56,066 nt of DNA from Glaesserella parasuis (GTDB lineage: Bacteria > Pseudomonadota > Gammaproteobacteria > Enterobacterales > Pasteurellaceae), in NCBI RefSeq assembly GCF_002015085.1, contig NZ_MUXW01000040.1, positions 1 to 56,066 of the forward strand. The letters run 5' to 3'. Below, piece by piece: positions 16,360 to 24,845 of this stretch. The notes beneath the pieces are model-generated. The model did no database searches and was not told where the DNA came from. It saw nothing but the letters and a program-made list of their open reading frames with translations. Both the position numbers and the translations under genes were made by a program. The number at the start of each line of letters is the position of its first letter. Position 1 is the first letter of the stretch.

Positions 16360-16428
16360 GGTGGGTCTTGACCCACCATATAGCCGTAACATATTGATTT
16401 TATTGGTGGGTTAAAACCCACCCTACAA
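16354..16428. repeat. REP pair (BIME-like) with terminal inverted repeats
   Basis: TTGTAGGGTGGGT (16354-16366) and ACCCACCCTACAA (16416-16428) are perfect 13-bp inverted ends. Each end also folds on itself (GGTGGGTC/GACCCACC and GGTGGGTT/AACCCACC). This matches the GTAGGGTGGG-type REPs mobilised by RAYT transposases. One end supplies the permease stop codon. Confidence 0.8.
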
Positions 16429-16466
16429 TATTCAATCCATCTAATATATGGTTTGTCATCAGCCTG

Positions 16467-16492
16467 AAGCACCAGTTAGGTGCTTTTTTTTC
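16467..16492 (+). terminator. Rho-independent terminator after the permease genes
   Basis: AAGCACC (16467-16473) pairs with GGTGCTT (16479-16485), followed by a run of T. A near-copy of the same hairpin without the long T-run lies at about 16315-16333, inside the end of the permease gene. Confidence 0.8.
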
Positions 16493-16498
16493 TTTTGT

Positions 16499-16531
16499 AA
16501 GCGGTAAGATTTCACTCAAATCTTACCGCTT
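16499..16531. terminator. Inverted uptake-signal hairpin
   Basis: AAGCGGTAAGATTT (16499-16512) and AAATCTTACCGCTT (16518-16531) form a perfect 14-bp stem with a 5-base loop. It is one of several paired uptake signals acting as probable bidirectional terminators. Confidence 0.75.
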
Positions 16532-16630
16532 TCTTATAACTAAACTTCATAAAAAATAGTTTTTAAGACTTTCCCTTTCTTTTCATCTTACGACACAATC
16601 ACACCATTGATTGACACTGATGATTAACTT

Positions 16631-17362
16631 ATGCCGTTATTAACCATTCGACATTTACATAGAACCTATGGCGACACCGTTGCTATTCCTGATTTAAGTT
16701 TAGACCTTCACAAAGGGGAAGTGGTAGTTATTCTTGGACCATCGGGTTGTGGGAAAAGTACCTTGTTACGTTGTGTCAATGGTTTGGAAGAAAAACAAGG
16801 TGGCACGATTTCAATGGCTGGCGTAGGCGAGTTTGGCAAAGATTTAGATTGGGAAACCTCTCGCCAAAAGGTCGGAATGGTGTTTCAAAGTTATGAGTTA
16901 TTCGCCCATTTGAATGTGATTGACAATATTCTGCTAGGTCCGCTGAAAGCACAAAAACGTGAGCGAGCAGAAGCGGAAGCGCAAGCAGATAAATTACTTG
17001 AGCGTGTGGGCTTGCTGGATCGCAAAACGGCTTATCCTAGAGAGCTTTCAGGCGGACAGAAACAACGAATTGCGATTGTTCGAGCGTTATGTATGAACCC
17101 TGAAGTGATTTTACTTGATGAAATCACCGCTGCTCTCGATCCCGAAATGGTGCGAGAAGTGCTTGATGTGGTGTTAGAACTTGCCGACGAAGGAATGTCG
17201 ATGTTAATTGTGACACACGAAATGGGGTTTGCGGAAAAAGTGGCTGATCGCATTATCTTTATGGATAAAGGAACTATTATTGAAGAGAGCGAACCACATC
17301 AATTTTTCCATCAGCCGAAAACAGAACGAGCTAAACAATTTTTACACGGTATGGATTATTAG
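16631..17362 (+). CDS. Polar amino acid ABC transporter ATP-binding protein
   Basis: This 243-aa ATPase has Walker A GPSGCGKST (about residues 36-44), signature LSGGQKQR, Walker B ILLDEITAALDPE and the switch His in THEMGF. It energises the permease pair upstream and pairs with the binding protein 75 bases downstream. It is separated from the permeases by a REP element and two terminators, so it needs its own promoter, which I could not identify clearly. There is no strong ribosome-binding site before ATG 16631. Confidence 0.9.
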   Translation: MPLLTIRHLHRTYGDTVAIPDLSLDLHKGEVVVILGPSGCGKSTLLRCVNGLEEKQGGTISMAGVGEFGKDLDWETSRQKVGMVFQSYELFAHLNVIDNILLGPLKAQKRERAEAEAQADKLLERVGLLDRKTAYPRELSGGQKQRIAIVRALCMNPEVILLDEITAALDPEMVREVLDVVLELADEGMSMLIVTHEMGFAEKVADRIIFMDKGTIIEESEPHQFFHQPKTERAKQFLHGMDY

Positions 17363-17377
17363 AGAAATCCCTCTTAA

Positions 17378-17398
17378 TCCCCCTTTTTCAAAGGGGGA
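17378..17398. repeat. GC hairpin between ATPase and binding-protein genes
   Basis: TCCCCCTTT/AAAGGGGGA form a 9-bp stem with a TTC loop. It resembles dispersed palindromes found in many Pasteurellaceae and Neisseriaceae. Here it may terminate part of the transcription or protect the downstream binding-protein mRNA. Confidence 0.6.
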
Positions 17399-17437
17399 AA
17401 TGTTCAAATTCAATAATATACTTTACAGGAGAAACCT

Positions 17438-18253
17438 ATGAAACTTAGCACAACATTAAAAACATTATTAGCCACAGCCATTGCATTTGCCGGCGTGTCA
17501 AACACTGTTCAAGCCTCTAGCGACAGCTTTGCTCAAATTAAAGAGAATGGCGTTATTCGTATCGGTGTTTTTGGAGATAAACCGCCCTTTGGTTATGTCG
17601 ATGTTAACGGTAAAAATCAAGGCTTTGATGTCGAGATTGCCAAAGACATTGCAAATGAATTACTGGGTAGCCCAGACAAAGTCGAATTTGTTTTAACTGA
17701 AGCTGCAAACCGTGTGGAGTATTTAAAATCGAATAAAGTTGATTTGATTTTAGCGAACTTCACTCAAACACCAGCTCGCGAAGAAGTGGTTGATTTTGCA
17801 AGTCCTTATATGAATGTGGCATTAGGTGTGGTATCGCCAAAAGGTGCACCTATTACCGATATTGCACAGTTAAAAGGACAAACCTTATTGGTGAACAAAG
17901 GAACAACCGCTGATGTGTATTTCACCAAAAATCACCCTGAAATCACGTTGTTGAAATTCGATCAAAACACCGAAACCTTTGATGCGTTAAAAGATGGTCG
18001 AGGCGTGGCATTAGCACACGATAATGCGTTACTTTGGGCGTGGGTAAAAACAAACCCAACCTTTGAAGTCGCCATTGGCAACGTAGGTCCAACAGAAAAT
18101 ATCGCACCAGCAGTACAAAAAGGTAACAAAGCTTTATTAGACTTTGTGAATAAAGCGATTGCGGACTTTAAAGCAAACGGCAAATTAAAAGCCGCTTACC
18201 AGAAAACTCTTGTCCCAGTTTATGGTGAAAAAGAAGATTTGTTGGCGAAGTAA
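17438..18253 (+). CDS. Periplasmic amino acid-binding protein, CjaA-like (probable cysteine)
   Basis: This 271-aa secreted protein has a clear type I signal peptide (cleavage after VQA, about residue 26). The mature part is strikingly like Campylobacter CjaA: RIGVFGDKPPFGYVD, EAANRVEYLKSNKVD, ILANFTQTP, LLVNKGTTADVYFT and FDQNTETFDAL. CjaA is a cysteine-binding protein, so cysteine is the best substrate guess. Unlike CjaA it has no lipobox Cys, so it should be soluble in the periplasm. ATG 17438 follows ACAGGAGAAACCT. It forms one transporter with the two permeases and the ATPase upstream. Confidence 0.87.
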   Translation: MKLSTTLKTLLATAIAFAGVSNTVQASSDSFAQIKENGVIRIGVFGDKPPFGYVDVNGKNQGFDVEIAKDIANELLGSPDKVEFVLTEAANRVEYLKSNKVDLILANFTQTPAREEVVDFASPYMNVALGVVSPKGAPITDIAQLKGQTLLVNKGTTADVYFTKNHPEITLLKFDQNTETFDALKDGRGVALAHDNALLWAWVKTNPTFEVAIGNVGPTENIAPAVQKGNKALLDFVNKAIADFKANGKLKAAYQKTLVPVYGEKEDLLAK

Positions 18254-18259
18254 TAGGGA

Positions 18260-18285
18260 ATGATCTGCACCCTAAAAGTTGGACT
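18260..18285. mobile_element. Possible terminal repeat of a lost IS3-family (IS150-type) element
   Basis: The string TGATCTGCACCCTAAAAGTT, continuing GGACTA, resembles the conserved IS150-group end (TG..CTGCACCC....GTTGGAC). No transposase reading frame and no matching opposite end are present within 250 bases, so this would be only a scar. Confidence 0.4.
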
Positions 18286-18510
18286 AAACAGCTAGCTGAT
18301 TAAGGTGCTGATATTTATAACTAATCTTTCAAGCAATAAAATATAGAGAAAGCCATGATCTCTTTGAATCCTCGTTAATTGTTATCCACACAACTTTGTG
18401 AATACCGAATTATCTGTAGGAAAGGGTTATATTTTTTGCTAACTAGATGACGCTACTGTTAAGACACTGCCACTTTAGTTAAGGGAATTAATAATTGGAA
18501 GGAATAATAC

Positions 18511-18852
18511 TCAAATGCTAAATGAGGCCCCACATCCACAAGTAGAACTTGCATTTGGATTTTGCACAACAAAACGTGAGCCTTCCAACCCTTCAACATA
18601 GTCTATAGTAGCTCCAATTAGATATTGGAGACTCATTGGATCGATAACTAAAGCTACATCTAAATTTTCAATGGTTAAATCGCCCTCATTAAGTTTATCA
18701 TCAAAAGTAAACCCATACTGAAACCCACTACAGCCGCCACCTGTAATATAAACACGTAGACGGAGCTCTGGGTTTTCCTCGCCTTCAATCAAGAATTTAA
18801 CTTTTTTTGCAGCAGCATCTGTAAAAATAAGAGGCACTAAGATATCACTCAT
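18511..18852 (-). CDS. erpA: ErpA, iron-sulfur cluster insertion protein
   Basis: This 113-aa A-type carrier has the three cluster-binding cysteines: GGGCSGF near residue 40 and TCGCG at the C-terminus. It passes Fe-S clusters to apo-enzymes, including the isoprenoid-pathway proteins. ATG 18852 follows AGGACAAATA; a longer in-frame start at 18882 lacks such a site. It lies downstream of obgE on the same strand, with a palindromic hairpin between them. Confidence 0.93.
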   Translation of the reverse strand: MSDILVPLIFTDAAAKKVKFLIEGEENPELRLRVYITGGGCSGFQYGFTFDDKLNEGDLTIENLDVALVIDPMSLQYLIGATIDYVEGLEGSRFVVQNPNASSTCGCGASFSI

Positions 18853-18903
18853 TATTTGTCCTAAATCAAAACTTGTAACCACCTACATTATCTAACAATT
18901 ATG

Positions 18904-18940
18904 AATTAAGGGCAATGGGATGGTATCCCATCCCTTAATT
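18904..18940 (-). terminator. Long hairpin after obgE
   Basis: AATTAAGGG/CCCTTAATT enclose TGGGAT/ATCCCA with a small bulge. There is no strong U-run on either side, so this may be a weak or Rho-assisted terminator, or a processing site between obgE and erpA. Confidence 0.55.
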
Positions 18941-18962
18941 TAAAATATTCCAGCAATTAAAG

Positions 18963-20138
18963 TTAGGGTTTATAAATAAACTCTACCCCTTCATCATCTT
19001 CTTCTGTCCAACCGTCATCATCTAAGTCGTCCCAATCATCTTCGGTAATCGGGTTTAACATCGCTTGTTGGTGATAGTCGTCCCACTTGAATGCAACTTC
19101 TTCCTTCGCTTTTTCCTCTTCTTCAACACGCGGATTCGCTTCGATAAAGTCCATAATATCACGGGTTAAAGCGGATACATTTTGCCCTGTCGCTGCAGAA
19201 ATCAAGTAGTAATCCCCTTCCCAACCGATCTCTTCCACAATTGCTTCGGCTCTTTCTCTCGCTTCTTCTTCGCCAATGGTGTCGATTTTGTTAAACACCA
19301 GCCATTGCGGTTTATCTGCTAATTTTTCGCTGTATTGATAGAGTTCCGACTCAATAATAGAGATATTTTGTGCAGGATCGCTCTCATCAATCGGCATAAT
19401 ATCGACAAGGTGAATGAGTACTCGGCAACGCTCTAAGTGTTTTAAGAAGCGGATCCCCAAGCCTGCACCTTCTGCTGCACCTTCAATCAACCCTGGAATG
19501 TCTGCCACCACAAAGCTACGATCCGCACCAACTCGTGCTACCCCTAAACTTGGCACAAGGGTTGTGAATGGGTAATCTGCGACTTTCGGTTTTGCTGCTG
19601 ATACTGCACGAATAAAGGTGGATTTTCCTGCGTTCGGTAAACCTAACATTCCCACATCTGCAAGTAACATCAATTCTAACTGTAAATCACGTTTTTCCCC
19701 TGGTGTGCCGTTGGTTTTCTGGCGTGGTGCACGATTGACTGACGACTTAAAGCGAGTATTCCCCAAACCGTGATAGCCACCTTTTGCCACCAACATTTTC
19801 ATACCGTGTTTGGTTAAATCGCCAATCACTTCTTGGGTATCGTTGTCAATCGCACGGGTGCCAACGGGTACACGCAAGGTGATGTCGTTACCACGATGTC
19901 CTGTACAACCCGCACTGCGACCATTCTCGCCACGACCTGCGGCAAAGCGTTTTTCAAAACGGTAGTCGATAAGCGTGTTTAGGTTCTCATCGGCAATTAA
20001 ATAGACATCACCACCATCACCACCATCACCGCCATCAGGACCACCTTTTGGAATAAATTTCTCACGGCGGAAGCTGACACAGCCGTTACCGCCATCGCCT
20101 GCTTCCACTCGGATCAGGGCTTCGTCAATAAATTTCAT
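18963..20138 (-). CDS. obgE: Obg GTPase (ObgE/CgtA)
   Basis: This 391-aa protein has three expected parts. A glycine-rich Obg domain (residues 1 to about 158) with GGPDGGDGGDGGDV is followed by the G domain with GLPNAGKST, DIPGLIEGAAEGAGLG and NKID. A very acidic C-terminal tail ends the protein. Obg associates with the 50S ribosome and couples ribosome assembly to (p)ppGpp and growth. It is read in the same direction as rplU-rpmA, the usual upstream neighbours, but here two DMT transporter genes stand between. Confidence 0.96.
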   Translation of the reverse strand: MKFIDEALIRVEAGDGGNGCVSFRREKFIPKGGPDGGDGGDGGDVYLIADENLNTLIDYRFEKRFAAGRGENGRSAGCTGHRGNDITLRVPVGTRAIDNDTQEVIGDLTKHGMKMLVAKGGYHGLGNTRFKSSVNRAPRQKTNGTPGEKRDLQLELMLLADVGMLGLPNAGKSTFIRAVSAAKPKVADYPFTTLVPSLGVARVGADRSFVVADIPGLIEGAAEGAGLGIRFLKHLERCRVLIHLVDIMPIDESDPAQNISIIESELYQYSEKLADKPQWLVFNKIDTIGEEEARERAEAIVEEIGWEGDYYLISAATGQNVSALTRDIMDFIEANPRVEEEEKAKEEVAFKWDDYHQQAMLNPITEDDWDDLDDDGWTEEDDEGVEFIYKP

Positions 20139-20174
20139 ATCTTCTCCTATTTCCCATACAAACTAGGGAAATGC

Positions 20175-21095
20175 TTATTTTCTTTTAACTAATTTATGTC
20201 CGACCGCCGATAAAATCGTGCCAGACACCACAATAAATGCGCCGATATAACTCAATAAATTCATATCAGGGCTTGCAAAGGTATCGGGAAATGCCCAATG
20301 TCCAATGCTTGAAAAAACCATCGTAAAAATCGGGACTAAAATCGTGACTACACTTACTTTTGATGCGTCCCAGTGATTTAATGCTTCGGCATATGCCCCG
20401 TAGCCAATCAAGGTATTTAAACAACAGAAAATGAAACAACCCAATAAAAACGGATCAAATTCATCTATGTTTATCTGGCTGGCAAATGGTGTGAGTAGCA
20501 ATGCACAGCCCGTATAAATAATCAGCAAAATCTGCTGTGAGCTAAATTTTGCCAACATTATTTTTTGGGCTATCGCATAAACCACCCAAACAATTGCTGC
20601 TCCTGCACCGACAAGCAACCCAAAAGCATAAGTGCCTAACTGGAAAATTTCCTCAAAACGCTCATTAAAAAAGGCGATTAAACCAATAATGAGCAATAGC
20701 AAGCCGATTTGCTGATGTCGCCCAAATTGTTCTTTAAAAATCACCACACCACATAAAATCATCGTAAACGGCGCCAATTGCCACAATACTTGGCTAGTTG
20801 TCGGTGAAATAAAGTTTAAACTATAGCTAAACAAGAAAAAGTTCAGCGATAAGCCTACCACGCCTAACCCGATTAACCAAAGAAAACGTGGAGTGAAAGC
20901 GGTCAGTTTTGGCAATTTTTTTGTAAAGCCTAAAATGAGTAACAAACCGATTGCTGCCACAATAAAACGAGCCCATACGAGCGTTTGAGCATTCACAACA
21001 CTCAACACTTTTTGTGCTGCAATCGGCACAGAACCCCACATCATTGCAGTAAGCAAGGCTAATGAAAATCCAAGTAATGGACGTTGTGGTTTCAT
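20175..21095 (-). CDS. EamA/DMT-family drug or metabolite transporter, copy 2
   Basis: The protein is about 306 aa from ATG 21095 (a spurious upstream extension is possible to 21167). It has ten predicted membrane helices arranged as two EamA repeats, with the N-terminal GFSLALLTAMMWGSVPIAAQ typical of the family. It starts one base after the stop of the upstream paralogue (TAATATG), and the two proteins share most motifs, so they arose by tandem duplication. The substrate cannot be inferred. The pair separates rplU-rpmA from obgE. Confidence 0.87.
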   Translation of the reverse strand: MKPQRPLLGFSLALLTAMMWGSVPIAAQKVLSVVNAQTLVWARFIVAAIGLLLILGFTKKLPKLTAFTPRFLWLIGLGVVGLSLNFFLFSYSLNFISPTTSQVLWQLAPFTMILCGVVIFKEQFGRHQQIGLLLLIIGLIAFFNERFEEIFQLGTYAFGLLVGAGAAIVWVVYAIAQKIMLAKFSSQQILLIIYTGCALLLTPFASQINIDEFDPFLLGCFIFCCLNTLIGYGAYAEALNHWDASKVSVVTILVPIFTMVFSSIGHWAFPDTFASPDMNLLSYIGAFIVVSGTILSAVGHKLVKRK

Positions 21096-21096
21096 A

Positions 21097-22026
21097 TTAA
21101 ATCCGTTTATGTCGATAAAAAAGTTTATGCCCAGCGGCAGAGAGCATTGCTCCACATACCACGACAACCGCCCCTAAATGCGTTAGGTGATTAAAATCAG
21201 GTTCCGCAAAATGTTCAGGGCTTAAATAAAATGCCAACTGTGAAAATAAAATCGTACAGATAGGAATAAGTGGCATCATTACGCTCACTTTAGTCACTTC
21301 CCAACGATTTAACGCTTCGGCATAACTGCCATAAGCAATTACCGTGTTTAAACAGCAAAAGATCAAGCAAGCTACCGCAAAACCACTGAGATTATTGACT
21401 TGTGAAAGATCCGCCAAAGGCGTAAAAACAAGGCTACAACCACAATAAATAAACAGTAAAATTTGCTGTGAACTAAACCGATCTAGCATCATCTTTTGGG
21501 CAATGCTGTAACAGATCCAAATCAGGCTGGCACTAACAGCACAGATCATTCCCCAAGCGTATTCATTCATCTGAGCAAGATCGTCAAAACGATCATTGAA
21601 AAATAATCCCAAGCCAATCAGCACGATAACAAAGCCGATTTTCTGATGTAAACCGAAGCTCTCTTTAAACAAATAGACACCGATAAACGCCATAATCAAA
21701 GATGAAAAAGGGCTAATCACTTGGCTGGCTGCAGGTGGAATATGATTTAACGCTAAATTAAATAAATAAAAATTGCAGGATAAACCAAATACCCCAAGCA
21801 ATAGCAGATAATAATGACGGCGAGTGAAAGCGGTCACTTTCGGCAATTTTTTTGCAAAGAATAAAATCAAAAACAACCCAGCCATTGCAGTCACAAATCG
21901 AAACCAGACGATCGTTTGAGCGTCCATAAATTTCAAAACTTGTTGCAAGGCTATCGGCAACATACCCCACATCATTACAGCAGTTAAGGCAAAGAGAAAG
22001 CCAAGTAAAGGTTGTGATTTTGACAT
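21097..22026 (-). CDS. EamA/DMT-family drug or metabolite transporter, copy 1
   Basis: This 309-aa, ten-helix EamA protein begins MSKSQPLLGF. It is the paralogue of the downstream copy: shared motifs include FCCLNTLIGYG/FCCLNTVIAYG and SSQQILL. It is the first gene after the rplU-rpmA terminator and has no obvious Shine-Dalgarno. It may form a heterodimer with copy 2, as some paired DMT proteins do, but this is inference. Confidence 0.87.
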   Translation of the reverse strand: MSKSQPLLGFLFALTAVMMWGMLPIALQQVLKFMDAQTIVWFRFVTAMAGLFLILFFAKKLPKVTAFTRRHYYLLLLGVFGLSCNFYLFNLALNHIPPAASQVISPFSSLIMAFIGVYLFKESFGLHQKIGFVIVLIGLGLFFNDRFDDLAQMNEYAWGMICAVSASLIWICYSIAQKMMLDRFSSQQILLFIYCGCSLVFTPLADLSQVNNLSGFAVACLIFCCLNTVIAYGSYAEALNRWEVTKVSVMMPLIPICTILFSQLAFYLSPEHFAEPDFNHLTHLGAVVVVCGAMLSAAGHKLFYRHKRI

Positions 22027-22049
22027 AAATTTTTTGTTTCAATGGTAAT

Positions 22050-22077
22050 AAAAAACCCCGCTAATTGATTAGCGGGG
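22050..22077 (-). terminator. Rho-independent terminator of rplU-rpmA
   Basis: CCCCGCTAAT/ATTAGCGGGG form a 10-bp stem (22056-22077), followed on the minus strand by TTTTTTATT. Confidence 0.9.
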
Positions 22078-22102
22078 CATTTTAATCTTATTCTTTTGAA
22101 GA

Positions 22103-22360
22103 TTATTCAGCAATGATGCTTACATATTTGCGATTTTTCTCGCCTTTAACTTCAAATTTTACTTTACCGTCAGCAGTTGCGAATAAAGTGTGGTCTTTAC
22201 CCATACCTACATTGCTACCTGCGTGGAATTTTGTACCACGTTGACGAACGATGATGCTACCTGCTAATACAGATTCGCCACCGAAACGTTTAACACCAAG
22301 GCGTTTAGCTTCAGAGTCACGACCGTTACGAGTTGAACCACCAGCTTTTTTAGTTGCCAT
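22103..22360 (-). CDS. rpmA: 50S ribosomal protein L27
   Basis: This 85-aa protein begins MATKKAGGSTRNGRDSEAKR, the conserved L27 N-terminus that reaches the peptidyl-transferase centre. It has no cleavable N-terminal extension. It is the second gene of the rplU-rpmA operon, 20 bases after rplU, with AGAGGAGAT before the ATG. Confidence 0.97.
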   Translation of the reverse strand: MATKKAGGSTRNGRDSEAKRLGVKRFGGESVLAGSIIVRQRGTKFHAGSNVGMGKDHTLFATADGKVKFEVKGEKNRKYVSIIAE

Positions 22361-22380
22361 CTACTTGATCTCCTCTGAAA

Positions 22381-22692
22381 TTATGCTTGAATCCCAGTGA
22401 TTTTCACTTCTGTGAACCACTGACGATGACCTTGTTGTTTACGGCTGTGTTTACGACGACGGAATTTAACGATGCGAACTTTTTCGCCACGACCGTGTGC
22501 AACCACTTCTGCCACTACTTTACCGCCAGCAACAACTGGGGTACCGATTTTAACATCTTCACCATTAACGACCATTAACACTGAGTCGAACTCAACTTTT
22601 TCACCTGTCGCTACTTCAAGTTTTTCTAAACGAACAACTTGACCTTCGCTTACTCGGTGTTGTTTGCCGCCACTTTGGAAAACTGCGTACAT
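22381..22692 (-). CDS. rplU: 50S ribosomal protein L21
   Basis: This 103-aa protein begins MYAVFQSGGKQHRV and has the KFRRRKHSRKQQGHRQ basic stretch diagnostic of L21. It binds 23S rRNA. It is the first gene of the operon, with a clear promoter and a hairpin in the 5' leader. Confidence 0.97.
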   Translation of the reverse strand: MYAVFQSGGKQHRVSEGQVVRLEKLEVATGEKVEFDSVLMVVNGEDVKIGTPVVAGGKVVAEVVAHGRGEKVRIVKFRRRKHSRKQQGHRQWFTEVKITGIQA

Positions 22693-22709
22693 ATTTACTC
22701 CGCTAATAT

Positions 22710-22734
22710 GTGCCTATCGCTATGCGTTTGGCAC
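22710..22734 (-). promoter_or_regulatory. Hairpin in the rplU leader
   Basis: GTGCC/GGCAC enclose CGCATAGCG, about 18 bases upstream of the rplU start. It is a candidate autoregulatory site for L21 or L27, but this is inferred only from position and folding. Confidence 0.35.
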
Positions 22735-22744
22735 TCTCAAATTC

Positions 22745-22773
22745 ATATAAAATAGGTGGACAATTCTACGCAA
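22745..22773 (-). promoter_or_regulatory. rplU-rpmA promoter
   Basis: On the minus strand TTGCGT (22768-22773) and TTATAT (22745-22750) are spaced by 17 bases. Confidence 0.55.
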
Positions 22774-22833
22774 AAACTCAAATGAGAGCAAGCGAGAAAT
22801 TGAGAAAAATTTGAAATTCTTCAAAAACAAACA

Positions 22834-22873
22834 AAAAAGATCGTTTAGAGAAGGATCTTTAAACGATCTTTTT
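22834..22873. terminator. Terminator after nagBA
   Basis: AAAAAGATCGTTTA (22834-22847) pairs perfectly with TAAACGATCTTTTT (22860-22873), giving a 14-bp stem whose ends supply U-runs on both strands. Confidence 0.8.
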
Positions 22874-22889
22874 AAGCTCACTCAACACA

Positions 22890-24041
22890 TTAGAGCTGAG
22901 CCCACTTCCAATTTCCATTCACCGCTGTACCTAATACCTCAAACTGATGATTAAACGCAGTTAAATTGGCAATTTTGCCAGCTTCAATGGATCCTAACTT
23001 ATCTTCAACATGAATAGCACGAGCTGGATATAATGTACACATACGGATCACTTCATCTAACGGAAGATCAGTATGTTGCGTCATATTACGGATCGACTCG
23101 ATCATTGTAATCGCCGCACCGCCAAGACTGCCAAACTCATCGACACATTTACCGTCTTTGTACCAAACTTTCTTACCTACAAAGATAAAATATTCCATAT
23201 CAGTTGTACCAGCTGGGGCAACCGCATCGGTTACAATCACCAATTTATCGCCTTTCACTTTCTTCGCAATACGCACATTACTCCAATCAACGTGCAAACC
23301 ATCGACAATGATACCAGCGTAAATATCGCTATCCAACACTGCACCAACTACTCCACCATCACGCCCAGAGCCGATCGGCGACATAGCATTATGCAAATGG
23401 GTAGCAAAGCCAATGCCTTGCTCAATACGTCGTTTTGCTTCAGCAAAGGTCGCATTTGAGTGTCCGATAGACACAATAATCCCAGCTTCAACAAATTTCT
23501 GAATATGATCTGCCGTTGGGTTGTCTGCTGCGAGTGTTAATTTCGTAATGACATCACCGTTTTTGCAAAGAAAATCCAACATCTCACCGCTTATTTCACG
23601 GATATATTCAGGACGATGTACCCCCTTTTTCGCCACACTTAAATAAGGTCCTTCCAAATGCAAACCGAGTGCTTGGTTTTTATATTTAGCCAAATAGTCA
23701 CGCATTACTTGCACCGCTTGTTTCATTCCTTCGTCAGGCGAAGTAATAAATGTCGGTAAATAGCTTGTTGTACCCGATTTCAGATTGGTTTCTTGCATAA
23801 TTTCAAGGGTTTTAACACTAATGTCCTCATTAAATGTCACACCACCACAACCATTTAACTGTAGATCAATAAAACCAGCAGAAAGATTTGCGCCCTCTAA
23901 ATCAATCTGATGAACCCCATCTGCAACTTGACTTTGATGAACCACAGCCTCAATCTGCTCACCATTAACGATCACAGCATGCTGATATAGCACATCACTT
24001 CCCGTATAAATCACACAATTTGTTAGTGCATAACACCTCAC
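22890..24041 (-). CDS. nagA: N-acetylglucosamine-6-phosphate deacetylase
   Basis: This 383-aa amidohydrolase has LEGPYLS, GHSNATF and HLHNAMSPI motifs carrying the metal and substrate ligands, and a late DAVAPAG loop. It removes acetate from GlcNAc-6-P to give glucosamine-6-P for NagB. The start is GTG 24041, supported by GGAGGAAAAG directly upstream; there is no in-frame ATG near. It begins 9 bases after the nagB stop, forming a nagB-nagA operon. This lets the cell use amino sugars from host mucins or its own murein. Confidence 0.94.
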   Translation of the reverse strand: MRCYALTNCVIYTGSDVLYQHAVIVNGEQIEAVVHQSQVADGVHQIDLEGANLSAGFIDLQLNGCGGVTFNEDISVKTLEIMQETNLKSGTTSYLPTFITSPDEGMKQAVQVMRDYLAKYKNQALGLHLEGPYLSVAKKGVHRPEYIREISGEMLDFLCKNGDVITKLTLAADNPTADHIQKFVEAGIIVSIGHSNATFAEAKRRIEQGIGFATHLHNAMSPIGSGRDGGVVGAVLDSDIYAGIIVDGLHVDWSNVRIAKKVKGDKLVIVTDAVAPAGTTDMEYFIFVGKKVWYKDGKCVDEFGSLGGAAITMIESIRNMTQHTDLPLDEVIRMCTLYPARAIHVEDKLGSIEAGKIANLTAFNHQFEVLGTAVNGNWKWAQL

Positions 24042-24050
24042 CTTTTCCTC

Positions 24051-24845
24051 CTAGCGAGCTATATTTTGCTCTAATTGTTTGAAATACTTAACTGTTTTAA
24101 CTTTCAATTCTTGTGTTGCAGGTTCATCACAAACGACGATTGCACGACGATGTAGTTGTAACGCACTGATCGTCCATAAATGATTTACAGCCCCCTCAAC
24201 ACAGGCTTGTAATGCAAGGGCTTTGTTATAACCTGTGACTAAAATTAATACTTCTTCTGCATCCATGAAAGTCCCTACGCCCACCGTTAAAGCAAATTTT
24301 GGTACTTTATTGACATCATTATCAAAGAAACGAGAGTTCGCAATCAACGTATCTTCGGTCAAAGTCTTGATGCGAGTGCGAGAACTTAACGATGAAGCAG
24401 GTTCATTAAAGGCAATATGCCCATCAACACCCACACCGCCTATAAAGAGATGAATTTTGCCATAAGAACGAATTTTTGCTTCATAACGTTCACATTCAGC
24501 ATCCACATCTTCTGCCATTCCATTTAGGATATTCACATTTTCTACTGGAATATCAATATGGTTAAAGAAGTTATGGAACATAAAATAGTGGTAACTCTCT
24601 TTATGTTCTGGGGGTAGCCCAACATACTCGTCCATATTGAAGGTGACAACGTGTTTGAAACTCACTTCACCTGCTTTATACAACTTAATTAATTCTTTAT
24701 AAGTTTGAAGTGGCGTTCCCCCTGTTGGCAAGCCAAGTACAAAAGGCTTTTCTGCAGTAGGTTGGAAAGCATTGATTTTATCTACAATATAACGAGCAGC
24801 CCAACGGCTCACTTGTTCAGCACAATCCAAAGGCACTAAACGCAT
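24051..24845 (-). CDS. nagB: Glucosamine-6-phosphate deaminase
   Basis: The protein is 264 aa with GLPTGGTPLQTY near residue 38, FNMDEYVGL, and GGVGVDGHIAFNEP (about residues 136-149) containing the catalytic Asp-His-Glu. It converts glucosamine-6-P to fructose-6-P and ammonia. AGGAGGATTT precedes ATG 24845. First gene of the nagBA operon. In E. coli this operon is under NagC and CRP control; I see no convincing operator here. Confidence 0.95.
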   Translation of the reverse strand: MRLVPLDCAEQVSRWAARYIVDKINAFQPTAEKPFVLGLPTGGTPLQTYKELIKLYKAGEVSFKHVVTFNMDEYVGLPPEHKESYHYFMFHNFFNHIDIPVENVNILNGMAEDVDAECERYEAKIRSYGKIHLFIGGVGVDGHIAFNEPASSLSSRTRIKTLTEDTLIANSRFFDNDVNKVPKFALTVGVGTFMDAEEVLILVTGYNKALALQACVEGAVNHLWTISALQLHRRAIVVCDEPATQELKVKTVKYFKQLEQNIAR

